Notes: generated by a model from the letters alone, not told the origin. DNA of 52,500 nucleotides from Symbiodinium natans (GCA_905221605.1 CAJNDS010000899.1:1-52500), one strand, 5' to 3'. Positions 41,053 to 50,984 are shown, numbered from the stretch's first letter. Made by a program: numbers and translations.

Positions 41053-41698
41053 CGAAGGGCAGAAGTGTTTTTGCATAAGCTGATAGTGCGTACCCATCCT
41101 TTTCTACGGTGCGCTCGGGACAGCGACACAGCATTCCATCTACACTCAACGCTAGAGTCAAGTCAATACTGCCAAAATGTGGAAAATCTAGCATTTTGCT
41201 GTTCCGGACATTAAGAAGCTAAAAAAAATTGAATTCCTATAAAAGCAACACATGCAGTGCAAAATGACAGTCAACACTCAGTCAACACTCAGTCAACACT
41301 ACAGTCAACACTACAGTCAACACTACGGCCAACACTGCCATAATGCTGGAAAATCCAGCATTTTGCTGTTCTGGACATTAAGAAGCTAAAAAAACTTACA
41401 TTTTCCTTTAAAACGAGTGAATTGTGGAATCTGCTGGTTTTTTTCAGGGTTTTCGTCGTGTTGACTGTAGTGTTGACTGTAGTGTTGACTGAGTGTTGAC
41501 TGAGTGTTGACTGTCATTTTGCACGTATTTGAAGCACGTTGGGAGTGCAAAACGGCATCCCAGCAAAGTTAAAGTTGGGAATGCAAAACGGCATCCCAGC
41601 AAAGTTAAAGTCGTTGAAGCCAGAGAAACGACCCAGAAAGCCATTGCTAGTCACACACGCTCGTAGAACATACCAGGCAACATTCGCCGAAAGGGACT

Positions 41699-41927
41699 GT
41701 GGATGGACAAAATCTTGCACCACTTTTCAGACACGTCTTTTTGTGTTCCCCGTGCCCCCTTTTTTACATTGGCTGTGAAAAGCTAGCGGCCGGATTTGCT
41801 CCAATGGCCGAAATCTTGCACCGCTCAAGTAGTCCCAGCCACCAATGTTAAGCAGGGGGTGCGGGGCTTGATGCCCCAATCGTTTGAAGTATGCATGTAC
41901 AGGTGGTGCAAGATTTCGTCCATCCAC
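41699..41927. mobile_element. MITE-like element, copy 4
   Basis: 229 bases, same ends and flanks as copies 2 and 3. Confidence 0.85.
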
Positions 41928-43219
41928 CGAAGGGCAGAAGTGTTTTTGCATAAGCTGATAGTGCGTACCAATCCTTTTCTACGGTGCGCTCGGGACAGCG
42001 ACACAGCATTCCATCTCAACGCTAGCAGTCAACACTGCCAAAATGCTGGAAAATTCAGCATTTGCTGTTCTGGACATTAAGAAGCTAAAAAACTTACATT
42101 TTCCTTTAAAACGAGTGAATTGTGGAACCTGCTGGTTTTTCCAGGGTTTTCGTAGTGTTGACTGTAGTGTTGACTGTAGTGTTGACTGAGTGTTGACTGA
42201 GTGTTGACTGTCATTTTGCACGTATTTGCAGCACGTTGGGAGTGCAAAACGGCATCCCAGCAAAGTTAAAGTCGTTGAAGCCAGAGAAACGACCCAGAAA
42301 GCCATTGCTAGTCACTCACACTCGTAGAACATACCAGGCAACATTCGCCGAAGGGGACTCAATGGCAGAAGTGTTTTTGCATAAGCTGATAGTGCGTACC
42401 CATCCTTTTCTACGGTGCGCTCGGGACAGCGACACAGCATTCGATCTACACTCAACGCTAGAGTCAAGTCAATACTGCCAAAATGTGGAAAATCTAGCAT
42501 GTTGCTGTTCCGGACATTGAGAAGCTAGAAAAAAATTGAATTCCTATAAAAGCAACAAATGCAGTGCAAAATGACAGTCAACACTCAGTCAACACTCAGT
42601 CAACACTCAGTCAACACTACAGTCAACACTACAGTCAACACTGCCAAAATGCTGGAAAATCCAGCATTTCGCTGTTCTGGACTTTAAAGCGAGTGAACTG
42701 TGGAATCTGCTGGTTTTTCCAGGGTTTTCGTAGTGTGGACTGTAGTGTTGACTGTAGTGTTGACTGAATGTTGACTGTCATTTTGCACGTATTTGAAGCA
42801 CGTTGGGAGTGCAAAACAGCATCCCAGCAAAGTTAAAGTCGTTGAAGCCAGAGAAACGACCCAGAAAGCCATTGCTAGTCACTCACGCTCGTAGAACATA
42901 CCAGGCAACATTCGCCGAAAGGGACCGTAGCAGGATGCGATCTGCGACTTAAGATCTGCAACTTCCGCAAACAGGCATTTTCTCCAGGTTTAAAGCCCTA
43001 ACTCTTGGTCTGGTGGTGACCCTGTACTAGGTTCTAGGGTTTACGGGTTTAAGCCACCAGCTCAGAAGCTCCAAAAGTCCGCCGAAAGCACAAACTCAAC
43101 CATACAACCACCACCACAATCTAGAAGACGAGAAGGAAACAACAAGAACACCTGCGCTTCTTGAGTTCACATAGACCACAATCAAGGGCTCGCATCAACC
43201 GAAAGAGAGCGTTTACACT

Positions 43220-43719
43220 TCAGGGGCCAGCCAAAGAAGGATCACTGTGGCATGCCCAGCCAGCAAAGGGCCACTCTAGCTTTGATGGCCGAAGCCACAT
43301 AGTGCTCCAGAAGCAACTGCCTTGGCTGCTGCCAGGGATTCTGGGCAAAGGTCCCAAAGCTGAGGCTGCAAATCCAAGCAGCGTGTTCTGTCCCACAATG
43401 GACACCGCATGCTCGAGGGCTCGTAGAATGGCATCATCGCCTTTCCTGCAAAACATGGTCACAAGGCCTTTCAGTACAGAGCACGAACCACGGAGAAGTG
43501 CAGTTGGACCGGGAACACGTTTAGGATTCACGAGGGGGCCATTACCGTGTGCCAAGCAAACAACGTCGTCGCCGCCCTCAGGAAACACGGCTAGCGGCCA
43601 GCTCACCCTCGCACGGGGTTTTCTGGCGCGAAGCGCAAGAAACCATAGACTCAGAAAATGCTCCTCCAGTCTCGAACCAGAAACCAAGACCTCAACACCA
43701 TCGCCACAATCCACCAGCC
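43220..43719 (-). CDS. Exon, 164-167 codons, unknown product
   Basis: Starts after acceptor ggtgtgaaacag and stays open to 43220. It reads DCGDGVEVLVSGSRLEEHFL, SLWFLALRARKPRARVSWPL, AVFPEGGDDVVCLAHGNGPL, CSVLKGLVTMFCRKGDDAIL and RALEHAVSIVGQNTLLGFAA. Alternating strands and helices and Gly-Asp turns suggest a globular domain. The plus strand is also open (223 codons) but is Ser/Pro/Arg-rich, as expected of a mirror frame. It may contain a short intron near its end. No family recognised with confidence. Confidence 0.55.
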
Positions 43720-44109
43720 CTGTTTCACACCGAGAAATTTCATGTAAGCCTTCATTTTCCCCGCCAAGATGGGCTCTTCAAACCCCAACCTCTCATTCTG
43801 TCTTTTCAGCACTTACACTAAAACCATCCTAGAATTTTAATAGCCTACTTAGTAGACCTGGTACTTATGCGGTCTCTGAACCTGGCCTCACTGCGTCTCT
43901 GATGCAGTGCAGATCGCAGAAGCTCCGTGCAAAGCCGAGCTGAAGCGGGTCGCAGGCTGCCGCCTGCGATCTACTCAAAAAGGGCTGCGGAAGCCGCAGC
44001 ATTGCAAAGGATTATGTGTGAAAGTTGGTAGCCAATGCCTCTCAATGGCGATGTTGTCTTCAAGACGGGTGTGCAGAAACATGGCCAAGAAACAAGGTCA
44101 ACATCCATG

Positions 44110-44235
44110 AGGGAGTGGCGTTTGCGACTTCATCCTTACGGCACTCCCGCACTGCCTCTTCCTCTGCACCTGTAAGCTCGGCCAACTTCTGCTTCGCTTC
44201 GTTCGCCATCTCCTTGACGGTCATCGCGAACTCGC
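44110..44235 (-). CDS. Exon, helical, unknown product
   Basis: Bounded on the left in reading direction by acceptor agttgtctag. It reads EFAMTVKEMANEAKQKLAEL, then TGAEEEAVRECRKDEVANAT. Strong charged helix. Donor uncertain: TACAG/GTGCAG, CGTAAG/GATGAA and ATG/GATGTT are all possible. Confidence 0.55.
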
Positions 44236-44509
44236 CTAGACAACTCACTCAGTCTGCCTTAATCTTCTAAACCTCCCAGGAAAATCCAGAAAGCAGGAGC
44301 CCTCACATGTCCAAGTTCAACCTCCCTCTTGAAATCTTGGATGACAGCAACTCCCAGCGCCTGCTTCTTCCATGATGTCTCCGGGCTTCAACTCCACGCC
44401 AAGACCAAGGGGGGCGGTCTCTGCGTTGGGCAGCGCTGCTGCGACGTTTTCATGGGTTGACCTCAGTCATCACCACGAGGTTTCCAGTCTTGCGAGACCC
44501 CCTGATAGG

Positions 44510-45020
44510 CAGGGTTGGGGGGGTTGTTGTTGTCCCCCTTGGTTGTTCTTCGACAAGGACGGGCGGGGGGCCTGACCCCCCCCCCCCCCCAGTTGTTCTT
44601 CGAACAACAACACGCCAGAACAGATGCGGAACTCTCTTCTTCTGGCTGGCGCGCACGCAACAACTGCAGTGGCTTTGGCCCCCGAAGACGTTGGCGTGGG
44701 CCGTGCCTTCGCCTTGGGCTTGGCCTTCGCCTGATTCCACCGTTCTCGCGCCTGGTTCAGTTTCTGCTGGTCTTCCACACAGCCACCTCTGTCCGGATGA
44801 ACTTTAAGGACCACGCCACGAAACATGGAGTGCACCTCCGCGTCTGGGGCATCTCGAGAACACTGCACGTTCAGGTCGTAGACTCTTGCCAGCGAGTTCA
44901 GTAGCACCACCAAAGCTCTTGTTGATTCCCTTTTTTTGCCTTTCTTGTTGCAACCCCCCCGCCCTTTCGGCGGCAAGCTACTAGTACTACTAGAACAACA
45001 AGAAGACCCGGGGGGGGGGG
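44510..45020. repeat. G/C runs joined to GTTGTTC / GAACAAC palindromes
   Basis: GTTGTTCTTCGACAAG (44540), a C-run then GTTGTTCTTCGAACAACAAC (44592-44612), and TAGAACAACAAGAAG before a G-run (44992-45022). A similar set, GTTGTTCGAGCAACAA with G and C runs, is at 45580-45627. The J-domain segment lies between two of them. Confidence 0.7.
44560..44935 (-). CDS. J-domain (DnaJ-like) protein segment
   Basis: The segment reads ALVVLLNSLARVYDLNVQCS, RDAPDAEVHSMFRGVVLKV, then HPDRGG, with the HPD codons at 44791-44799, and QQKLNQARERWNQAKAKPKA. This is the order of a J domain: helix I, helix II, the HPD loop that stimulates Hsp70 ATPase, helix III. The HPD motif is intact. Length from helix I to III is about 60 residues, close to the usual 65-70. 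A Lys/Ala/Pro tail follows (ARPTPTSSGAKATAVV). The frame stays open to 44470, where it becomes Gly/Gln-rich over C-runs and is probably no longer coding. Partner proteins are unknown. Confidence 0.7.
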
Positions 45021-45165
45021 GGGGTTGTACTACTACCACCACGGCCTACCACTACCACTACCACTAGCGCTAGCGCTAACGCTACCGCTAACGCTACCGC
45101 TATCACCACCACTACCACTACCATTACACCACCACCACCACCACCGCCACTACCACCACCACTCT
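45020..45165. repeat. Imperfect triplet repeat (ACC/ACT/GCT)
   Basis: ACTACCACC, GCTAGCGCTAACGCTACC and CACCACCACC blocks. Gives Val/Ala/Gly-rich text on the minus strand. A short frame upstream on the minus strand (LSGLVSFLSLANDPDLLNKS, about 45165-45240) could be a small exon. Confidence 0.75.
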
Positions 45166-45633
45166 TGTTGAGCAGGTCTGGATCGTTCGCAAGTGAAAGA
45201 AAGGAGACGAGCCCAGAGAGTTTTGCTGTGCTTTGTCGGTTTGCAAACACACCCTTTCTTGGCCGGTTCGACTAGTTGTACAACTCTGTGAATAGTTGTA
45301 CACACTGCGCACTCAACTCGTTTTTAGAATAAAACCTTGAGGCCACTACTATCGTCATACGACATGCCAATGATCTGAACTGCTAAATTTGTGCCTGGTT
45401 GAAATAGACCAGTGAACCTGTGCATGCTGTGGCTTGGCTCAAGCTTCTGGATACAGAGAGGTACTAGTCTGTGCCGCTAGAGCTAGAAGGAGACACCTGA
45501 GTGCCTTGCAAGCGGTACCTTGAGTTGAGGCTGGTAAGGCGCAGGCTACATCTCAGGGGGGCGGGGGGAAGGGAGGGGGTTGTTGTTCGAGCAACAAGCG
45601 GGGGGGAACAACAACCCCCCCCCCCCACCCCAC

Positions 45634-45734
45634 TATCGAAGGGATATGAGTTTGGGTTCTTGAGCTTCAGGTTGCAAGCAGCTGCTGTCACTCCGTAGGA
45701 CTCCGTAGCTGCGGGGGCCCGAAGAATGACGGGG
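45634..45734 (-). CDS. Exon candidate, unknown product
   Basis: After acceptor gtttttgtag the frame reads PVILRAPAATESYGVTAAAC, then NLKLKNPNSYPFD and a possible donor GATA/GTGGGG just before a C-run. Confidence 0.45.
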
Positions 45735-45960
45735 CTACAAAAACGATCCGATGAGCCGATGTACACTTTTAAGGGCCCACTTCAGGACAGGCCCCTGCCG
45801 AAGATCATGCCTGCAAGAATAAAAGATGGAGGACTGACTTGAGCCGAACTTCTCCACTGGTGGCATCCACGCGTCCTTGTGGTAGTAGTCCTGATGCACT
45901 TTCAAACGTGTTCAAAGCAGGGGTCACGAGATGCATACCGCGCATGCCCAAATGAGCCCA
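45735..45960 (-). CDS. Exon candidates with unresolved borders
   Basis: One frame reads LVTPALNTFESASGLLPQGR, then VDATSGEVRLK, to about 45839. A good acceptor (tcttttattcttgcag) ends at 45811 and opens another frame reading HDLRQGPVLKWALKSVHRLI. The gap between the two is too short for a normal intron, so only one is likely used. Confidence 0.35.
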
Positions 45961-45999
45961 CGCCATGTAACAAAAGCGAGACCGATTTTGAGAACTACG

Positions 46000-46900
46000 C
46001 ATACGACACGACGAAGAGTCTGTTTCAGCACTCTCCCCTCAGGTTCGGCACTTTGTCATGTCCCCATGGACGACACAGTGGGCGAAGCTGCAAAAGTTAC
46101 TCCTAGTAATGGTGATTCGAAGATGTGCGGCTTGAACTTCCACTCTGCAGGTGCTTGGGCCACCAGTAGTCACCGATAATCTGCGGAGGCCAAGTGCATG
46201 TGAGCATCACCGTGAAGTTCAGACCCTTCCTAGAATCCGGACATCCCTCTCCCCCGCAAAATCTCAAGCCTGTCGTCACCTAAACGCAGGGATGCGACGG
46301 ATCAAGACTCCGTTCTGTGACGGTGTGGGATGCGGGAAAAAGGATGAGCGTATGGGGCGCCCGTCCTGTTCTTCCTCTTCCTCTTCCAGCTCGCGCTCCA
46401 CGTCGGCGTCACTACCTCTACAGCCAGAGTTTCAGCAGACTTTTGCAATAGTTGCCCAAGAGCCTTTCAAACAGGCAGATGCGGCTTATGTAAGCGGCTG
46501 AGGGTTCGGGGGCGGAGGCGGCGGGGGTGGATTGCGAGCGAAAGCCACAGGGTTGAGGGTGGATGAAGACACCCCCAAAATCCTCCAAAACCCCGGTATT
46601 GTCACATCCCCTGCACCATCGTCAACACAGCCGCCGCAGCAGCAGCAGCGGTGGAGCCGCATGGCGGCAGCAAGAGCAGGAGAACAACGAGAAATGACAG
46701 TATCGGCAGTAGGCAGCAGAAGCAGCAGCATCTGCAGGACATGGACGTGATGGTGGCAGTGGCGGCAGTGGCTGATGTGGCGGTGATGGTGATGGTGGTG
46801 TGGTGATGGCAACCGTGGTGGTTACTAACTGTCAGAATCCGCCGGCCACTAGTAATTACGGAAATCCACAGAAGCCATTTCAAATTTCTTCTCAAACAAT
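46000..46900. other. No confident gene; CAG/CAC-type imperfect triplets
   Basis: Contains imperfect triplet blocks GGCGGAGGCGG (46508-46530), CAGCAGCAGCAG (46634-46648) and GTGATGGTGATGG (46775-46810). Frames through them are His-, Cys- or Pro-rich artefacts. Confidence 0.5.
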
Positions 46901-46918
46901 TGCCGTAAACCCAAACTA

Positions 46919-47203
46919 TCAAACCATATATGCACCATGAAAAGCAGAGGCCCCGGCACTCAACCACATCCTTGTAGGTAACTCCCGGGGGGGATGGCTC
47001 CCCTGCAATGTCATTCCAGAATCCTTGGTGATCAGCGGCCAGTAAGCAACTGAATCTGCCCGGTAGGTGTTTTGTTGAAGGTACATTGGCACTGAATGCC
47101 TCAGCATGAGATCTCTTACGCCAAACACCTCGTCTCCGAGAGCGGCCCCTGGCCCTAGTGCATGCCAAGGATCCCAGTCCCACCGCACTAGCCACGGATC
47201 CAA
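46919..47203 (-). pseudogene. Possible relic of a picorna-like capsid protein end
   Basis: A minus-strand frame of about 94 codons contains LGDEVFGVRDLMLRHSV and, about 55 residues later, WLSAGASAFHGAYM, then a stop. Capsid proteins of Picornavirales share near their C-terminus a G(E/D)xxxSxRxLxxR-like motif followed after 50-60 residues by a hydrophobic xxFxgxRG-like motif. The resemblance is weak and partial. The overlapping minus frame at 46870-47285 is also open (includes RNIYSEPPSDPLGSVASAV), so frameshifts are likely if this is a viral relic. An ordinary host exon is the alternative. Confidence 0.25.
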
Positions 47204-47576
47204 GTGGATCTGAAGGTGGTTCTGAGTAGATGTTCCTCACTGAGCCGGAACGCACTTTCCATTCAGGGCCACAGTCTTTGCTCAAAACCGCCCGTTATCC
47301 AGTACATGTACACAGGTCTGCCTCGCAATCACCAGAACGGGACCCCAACCTCAGATCACGCCAAGATGCTTGCAAGGATTCTCGTCGCTCAACCCTCCCG
47401 CGATTTCATTCATCTTGTTCCGGTCAAAATCTTCAGAGCCGGGATGCGATGGCTCCTGGCATATGATCCGTGTCAGACTGGGCTTCTTTCTCAAAACTTG
47501 CACCATGACCCTCGGGCTTCTCAGAATTTCTCAGACACCGAAAAAACCCTAAAACTCCAACCTGAATCACACTGCC

Positions 47577-47694
47577 CTTGTCTGCGCATCTCTGTAGCAA
47601 CAACAGCAAGAGCAGGAGTGCTCCTTGCACTCTTCTGCGTACTTGGGATTCTCCGCACCGAACTTGATGAGAGTGGGCGGCTTCTTCTTGTCTC
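47577..47694 (-). CDS. Exon, Cys-rich, in frame with 47874-48014
   Basis: Starts after acceptor aagcctcag. It reads DKKKPPTLIKFGAENPKYAE, ECKEHSCSCCCCYRDAQTR and meets a stop just beyond. Two leading bases complete a Gly codon from the previous exon. A run of four adjacent Cys, with two more close by, is notable. Whether the frame stops here or is spliced at ACAAG/GGCAG is not decided. Confidence 0.65.
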
Positions 47695-47873
47695 CTGAGG
47701 CTTAAAAGTAGGCAGCTGAGCAAAAGAAGTAGTGGGATCCCGGGATCCTGTTTCGGGTTAAGGAACCCGGAAACCTGAGCTTGAAAACTTGGGACTGCAT
47801 AATACTGAAAACATACGGGGGGGGAGGATGGGAGGGGGGGGGTCGGGTCGGGGTAGGCTGGACATCAAGCGTC

Positions 47874-48014
47874 CTGTCACTTGAGAGTCGTGTGGTTTCA
47901 CCCCTTTGGCTTCGAAGACGGCATCGAAGTCGCTCACAGGGACGACGTGCCAAACGCTGTTGGCCATGACCCGGTCCAAGGGATGCACTGCCTTCGTCCC
48001 ACCAGGCACGAAAG
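47874..48014 (-). CDS. Exon, 46 full codons, GA donor
   Basis: Bounded by acceptor taacccgtgcag and, at the other end, GTGACAG before an intron that starts GACGCT. It reads FVPGGTKAVHPLDRVMANSV, WHVVPVSDFDAVFEAKGVKP and HDSQVT. Two leading bases complete an Ala codon with the exon at 48374-48512 and its last base completes a Gly codon with 47577-47694. Using the nearer GT (CTCAA/GTGACA) would break the frame. Globular-looking, no family recognised. Confidence 0.7.
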
Positions 48015-48373
48015 CTGCACGGGTTAACATGGCTGTCGGAGATAGGGTTCAGCTGATATGACCATATTGCTGGCTCCAGCCACAGCAGTATACGTATGTA
48101 TATGTGGATCACCGAGCATAGTGGGCATCAGTTGCGCCAGCTGGTTGGGCAGACACGCCGTTTCGCGGCCACAGCATCGGTGTCGTTATGGGCATCAAAC
48201 TGGCAGGTCCGCACCGCGCATCATGAGCATCATCGATGTTCGATGTGCTGCGATTGCGCAGTCGTTGTTCACTTCATGACTCTGTGGTGGTCACTAGCTA
48301 GGGTACGTGTTGAGCGTAGAGGGGTTCGCTGGCCTGGTTCGTCGTGCAACAAACATGGTCCTGGCTCCCAAAC

Positions 48374-48512
48374 CTGTCACACTGGGGTCGTTTGTCGTCC
48401 GCACGTGGTCTCTCCACCTGCGCTGGATTGGCGGTATCTGAGCTGCTGCCCTTGTGTCGGATCCAACAGCAGGGGATAATTTGTGCAGCGCTGCCGCTCG
48501 CGTGAGAAAACC
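48374..48512 (-). CDS. Exon, 46 full codons, start of a three-exon run
   Basis: Bounded by acceptor gccaatcgcag and donor GTGACAG/GTTTGG. It reads GFLTRAAALHKLSPAVGSDT, RAAAQIPPIQRRWRDHVRTT and NDPSVT. Begins on a codon boundary and leaves one base, completing Ala with the exon at 47874-48014. Immediately upstream another minus frame (TVSRMLDSVGRQAQGVAE) looks coding and may be the preceding exon, but the gap would be only about 36 bases. Confidence 0.65.
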
Positions 48513-48544
48513 CTGCGATTGGCAGCAAACCTTTTTAACCCCAG

Positions 48545-48620
48545 GACCTCCGCGACACCCTGGGCTTGTCGTCCAACACTGTCTAACATGCGCGAAACTG
48601 TCATGGGTGCAAGGCCTGCA
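48545..48620 (-). CDS. Exon candidate upstream of 48374-48512
   Basis: Reads APMTVSRMLDSVGRQAQGVA and ends at GCGGAG/GTCCTG in phase 0, which suits the phase-0 start of the next exon. The implied intron (about 36 bases) is shorter than usual, so the border may be elsewhere. Confidence 0.35.
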
Positions 48621-48763
48621 CAATGATGTGTTACACTGCCATGCACACATCCTACTGCATTCGAAGCAGGCCCTATGATCGGACTACGTGCGGAGAAACA
48701 CTGGGCTCGTCTGTCGTCTTACCATGTTCCGCATCCATCCTGGCCGCTGCATTGCGTTACAAA

Positions 48764-48866
48764 CCCTCAACCCTAAACCTGAACCCTAAACCCACCTCAC
48801 ACTCGCCCGTCCCTTGTGAGCCGGGGCAGACGGCGAGATACACATCCCCCCCCCCCCCCCCCACCC
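48764..48866. repeat. Short CCCTAAA-like tract and C-run
   Basis: Four CCCTAAA variants at 48764-48794, then a C-run of about 17 at 48847-48864. Confidence 0.75.
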
Positions 48867-49078
48867 CTCCGTCCATCTCAAAACGCTGCTTGGCGGGGAT
48901 GATGAAACTGACTAAGCTTTGATCCGTGTCACATCCGTGGCGATGCAGTCAATGCCAAACACGCACCACTCCCCTTTGTTCTTGTCCTTTGCTATGCGAA
49001 GCCATAAGAAGAGGCGATCCTATCTGAGGACTGTGCAGGTATAGACGGACCTTACATCCTACAAATTAGTGTATACGT

Positions 49079-49168
49079 CTAGGTGCAGTACAACCAAGAA
49101 GACGCTGCGTACAGAGTTCTACAAAAGATGCTACGAACTCGCAGCGCAGGACATGAAGCCAGCAGGAC
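49079..49168 (-). CDS. Exon candidate following 49240-49563
   Basis: After acceptor cattctcccctcag one frame reads VLLASCPALRVRSIFCRTLY, then AASSWLYCT and a stop; another reads CWLHVLRCEFVASFVELCTQ. Both are hydrophobic and Cys-rich. The acceptor itself is strong. Confidence 0.4.
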   Translation of the reverse strand, partial: VLLASCPALRVRSIFCRTLYAASSWLYCT

Positions 49169-49239
49169 CTGAGGGGAGAATGCATGAAACTCGGGAAGCC
49201 AGCTGGACTTGAGCACGCTGTATGAGTTGCAGTTGCAAA

Positions 49240-49563
49240 CAACAAAAAAGTGTGAACTGTGATTTGAAGGCAAGCGTCGTAACTTAGACGGTCCGAGGCG
49301 GATGTTGTCGGAACGAAGCTGAACTCTTGAGAGAAGATCATTCTTCCGGTATCCTTATGTGCAGGGCAAGGTACTGCCGCTGACAGAATCATGCCAAGCA
49401 GCTGAATGCTCCCAATGGCACTCATGGAGACAAACACCAGACGTGTCAGCCAGGCATCATCCGTCGTCTTGGGGCAGTATATGCCTGACGTACCAAACGA
49501 CGTAGGGAGCATGGAGTAGAAGGATTGAGATCCCGTCAAGCAAACACTCTTCTCAGCCTCCAA
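49240..49563 (-). CDS. Exon, probable membrane-protein segment
   Basis: Reads EAEKSVCLTGSQSFYSMLPT, SFGTSGIYCPKTTDDAWLTR, then a strongly hydrophobic run LVFVSMSAIGSIQLLGMILS that fits one membrane helix, then AAVPCPAHKDTGRMIFSQEF and SFVPTTSASDRLSYDACLQ. The frame continues to 49066 but its later part is probably intron. The upstream border is unclear; the frame opens at a stop just above 49580. No family recognised. Confidence 0.55.
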
Positions 49564-49710
49564 TTGCGGTATCCTTCAGCAAGCCTGCCATTCCCTGAAA
49601 GCCAGAAATCCTGACGCCGCAACCTGCTTCATCATGGCGGACTCAGGTCAAAAGTGAAGGGCGGGAGCGAATCTTCGTGACGGTGGACCCTGACCTAACC
49701 TTTCAGGGCC

Positions 49711-50004
49711 CCCTCCTCCTCCTCCTCCTCCTCCTCCTCCTGATATATGTGTATATATGTATATATGTATATATGTATAGATGTATAGATGTATATATGT
49801 ATATATGTATATATGTATAGATGTATAGATGTATAGATGTATATATGTATATATGTATATATGTGTATATGTATATATGTATATATGTATGTATGTATAT
49901 ATGTATATATGTATATATGTATATATGTATATATGTATATATGTATATATGTATATATGTATATATGTATATATGTACATATGTACATATGTATATATGT
50001 ATGA
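49711..50004. repeat. (CTC)n followed by (TATATATG)n microsatellite
   Basis: About ten CTC triplets, then about 260 bases of TATATATG and TATAGATG octamers. The join CTCCTGATATATG is abrupt. All frames are open Tyr/Ile-rich artefacts. Confidence 0.97.
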
Positions 50005-50009
50005 GCCTG

Positions 50010-50190
50010 AGACCTTTCGGGTTCTTTTGGCTTAGTTTTTACAAAGCAATTTTTAAAACAGTATAAATCTCTTTGAATATATTGATATCTATTGTATATA
50101 AAAGCATCCGCTGCGCTCATAAGAGCATGCATGCTTTCAAAACACCCAATAAATCTTTCATACTAAACCCTACACTCTACACCAGAAACT
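50010..50190. other. Non-coding spacer
   Basis: AT-rich, no gene. Confidence 0.5.
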
Positions 50191-50860
50191 CATTTGATGC
50201 CGGATCTCTGCGAGCTGACTGCAGTCATATGGCTAAGCTCTGCCCCGCACACGTCGGGTCGGAAATGAATCAGTCCAGGTGTCTTAATAAGCCCTATGGC
50301 ACCATGGTGATTCATTCCGGGCCGGAAACGAATCAGTCCAGGTGTCTCAGGAAGCCCTGTGCGAATTCATGAACATGAATATTATCTGATTTCAATACTG
50401 ACATTAATTTGGAAATTAATGGTCCTTCTTATATGAACTGTTATGGTAGTGTTAATACTGATGTTGATATCAAGGTCGGAAATGAATCAGTCCAGGTGTC
50501 TGAATAAACCCTGCCAGGTGTCTTATGAAGCCCTGTGATGATTTATTGCGGGCCAGGAAGAAATCTGTCCCTGTGTCTTAATGAGCCCTATGGCACTATG
50601 GTGATGGTGATTCATTAGTTGCCGAAAATGAATCAGTCCAGGTGTCTCAGTAAGCCCAGCGCGAATTCATGAAATCGGATATTATCTTTGATTTTAATAT
50701 TGACATTTATTTGCGTATGAATGGTCATTCTTATATTAATAGTAATGGTAGCTAGTGTCAATACTCATGTTGATCTGAAGGCCGGAAATAAATCAGTCCA
50801 AGTGTCGCAATAAGCCTAGCCAAGTGTCTAGTACGCCCTGCGTTCATTCTCTTCCGGCCA
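50190..50860. repeat. Tandem repeat with GAATCAGTCCAGGTGTC units
   Basis: A short unit with CGGAAATGAATCAGTCCAGG, TGTCTTAATAAGCCCTATGG and GTGATTCATT recurs about eight times. A longer period of about 310 bases is added by two copies of GCGAATTCATGAA, then GATATTATCTG and GGTCATTCTTATAT (50360-50470 and 50670-50780). Confidence 0.85.
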
Positions 50861-50984
50861 CGGCCGGCGATGAGACGCGTCATGCGTCTGAAAAACCCTG
50901 CAGAGATTCTTTTCTGCCCTACTAACAGTGAGCACAAGCAGGAAAAATGGCCAGGGAGTGATCACATGTTTTGCATCAAAACTT

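Larger units (their letters stand above)
38899..42925. repeat. Complex tandem array, about 6 irregular copies
   Basis: Modules recur in the same order: (a) a 229-bp element with inverted ends, present or absent; (b) a block with GCATAAGCTGATAGTGCGTA, GCTCGGGACAGCGACACAGC and TCAAGTCAATACTGCC; (c) CAGTCAACACTA units and, inverted, TAGTGTTGACTG units; (d) GCACGTTGGGAGTGCAAAAC and CGTTGAAGCCAGAGAAACGA. Module b anchors lie near 39190, 39833, 40422, 41114, 41991 and 42421. Frames over the array are repeat-derived. Confidence 0.9.

Noticed and set aside
43161-43832. 223-codon plus-strand frame
   Set aside because: Ser/Pro/Arg-rich mirror of the better minus-strand frame at 43220-43719; no independent evidence.
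45400-45440. GGCTTGGCTCAAG, partly like the end of the dinoflagellate spliced leader
   Set aside because: Only the last bases agree; the rest of the leader is absent.
49648-50132. Tyr/Ile-rich frames of 110 and 145 codons
   Set aside because: They translate the TATATATG microsatellite.
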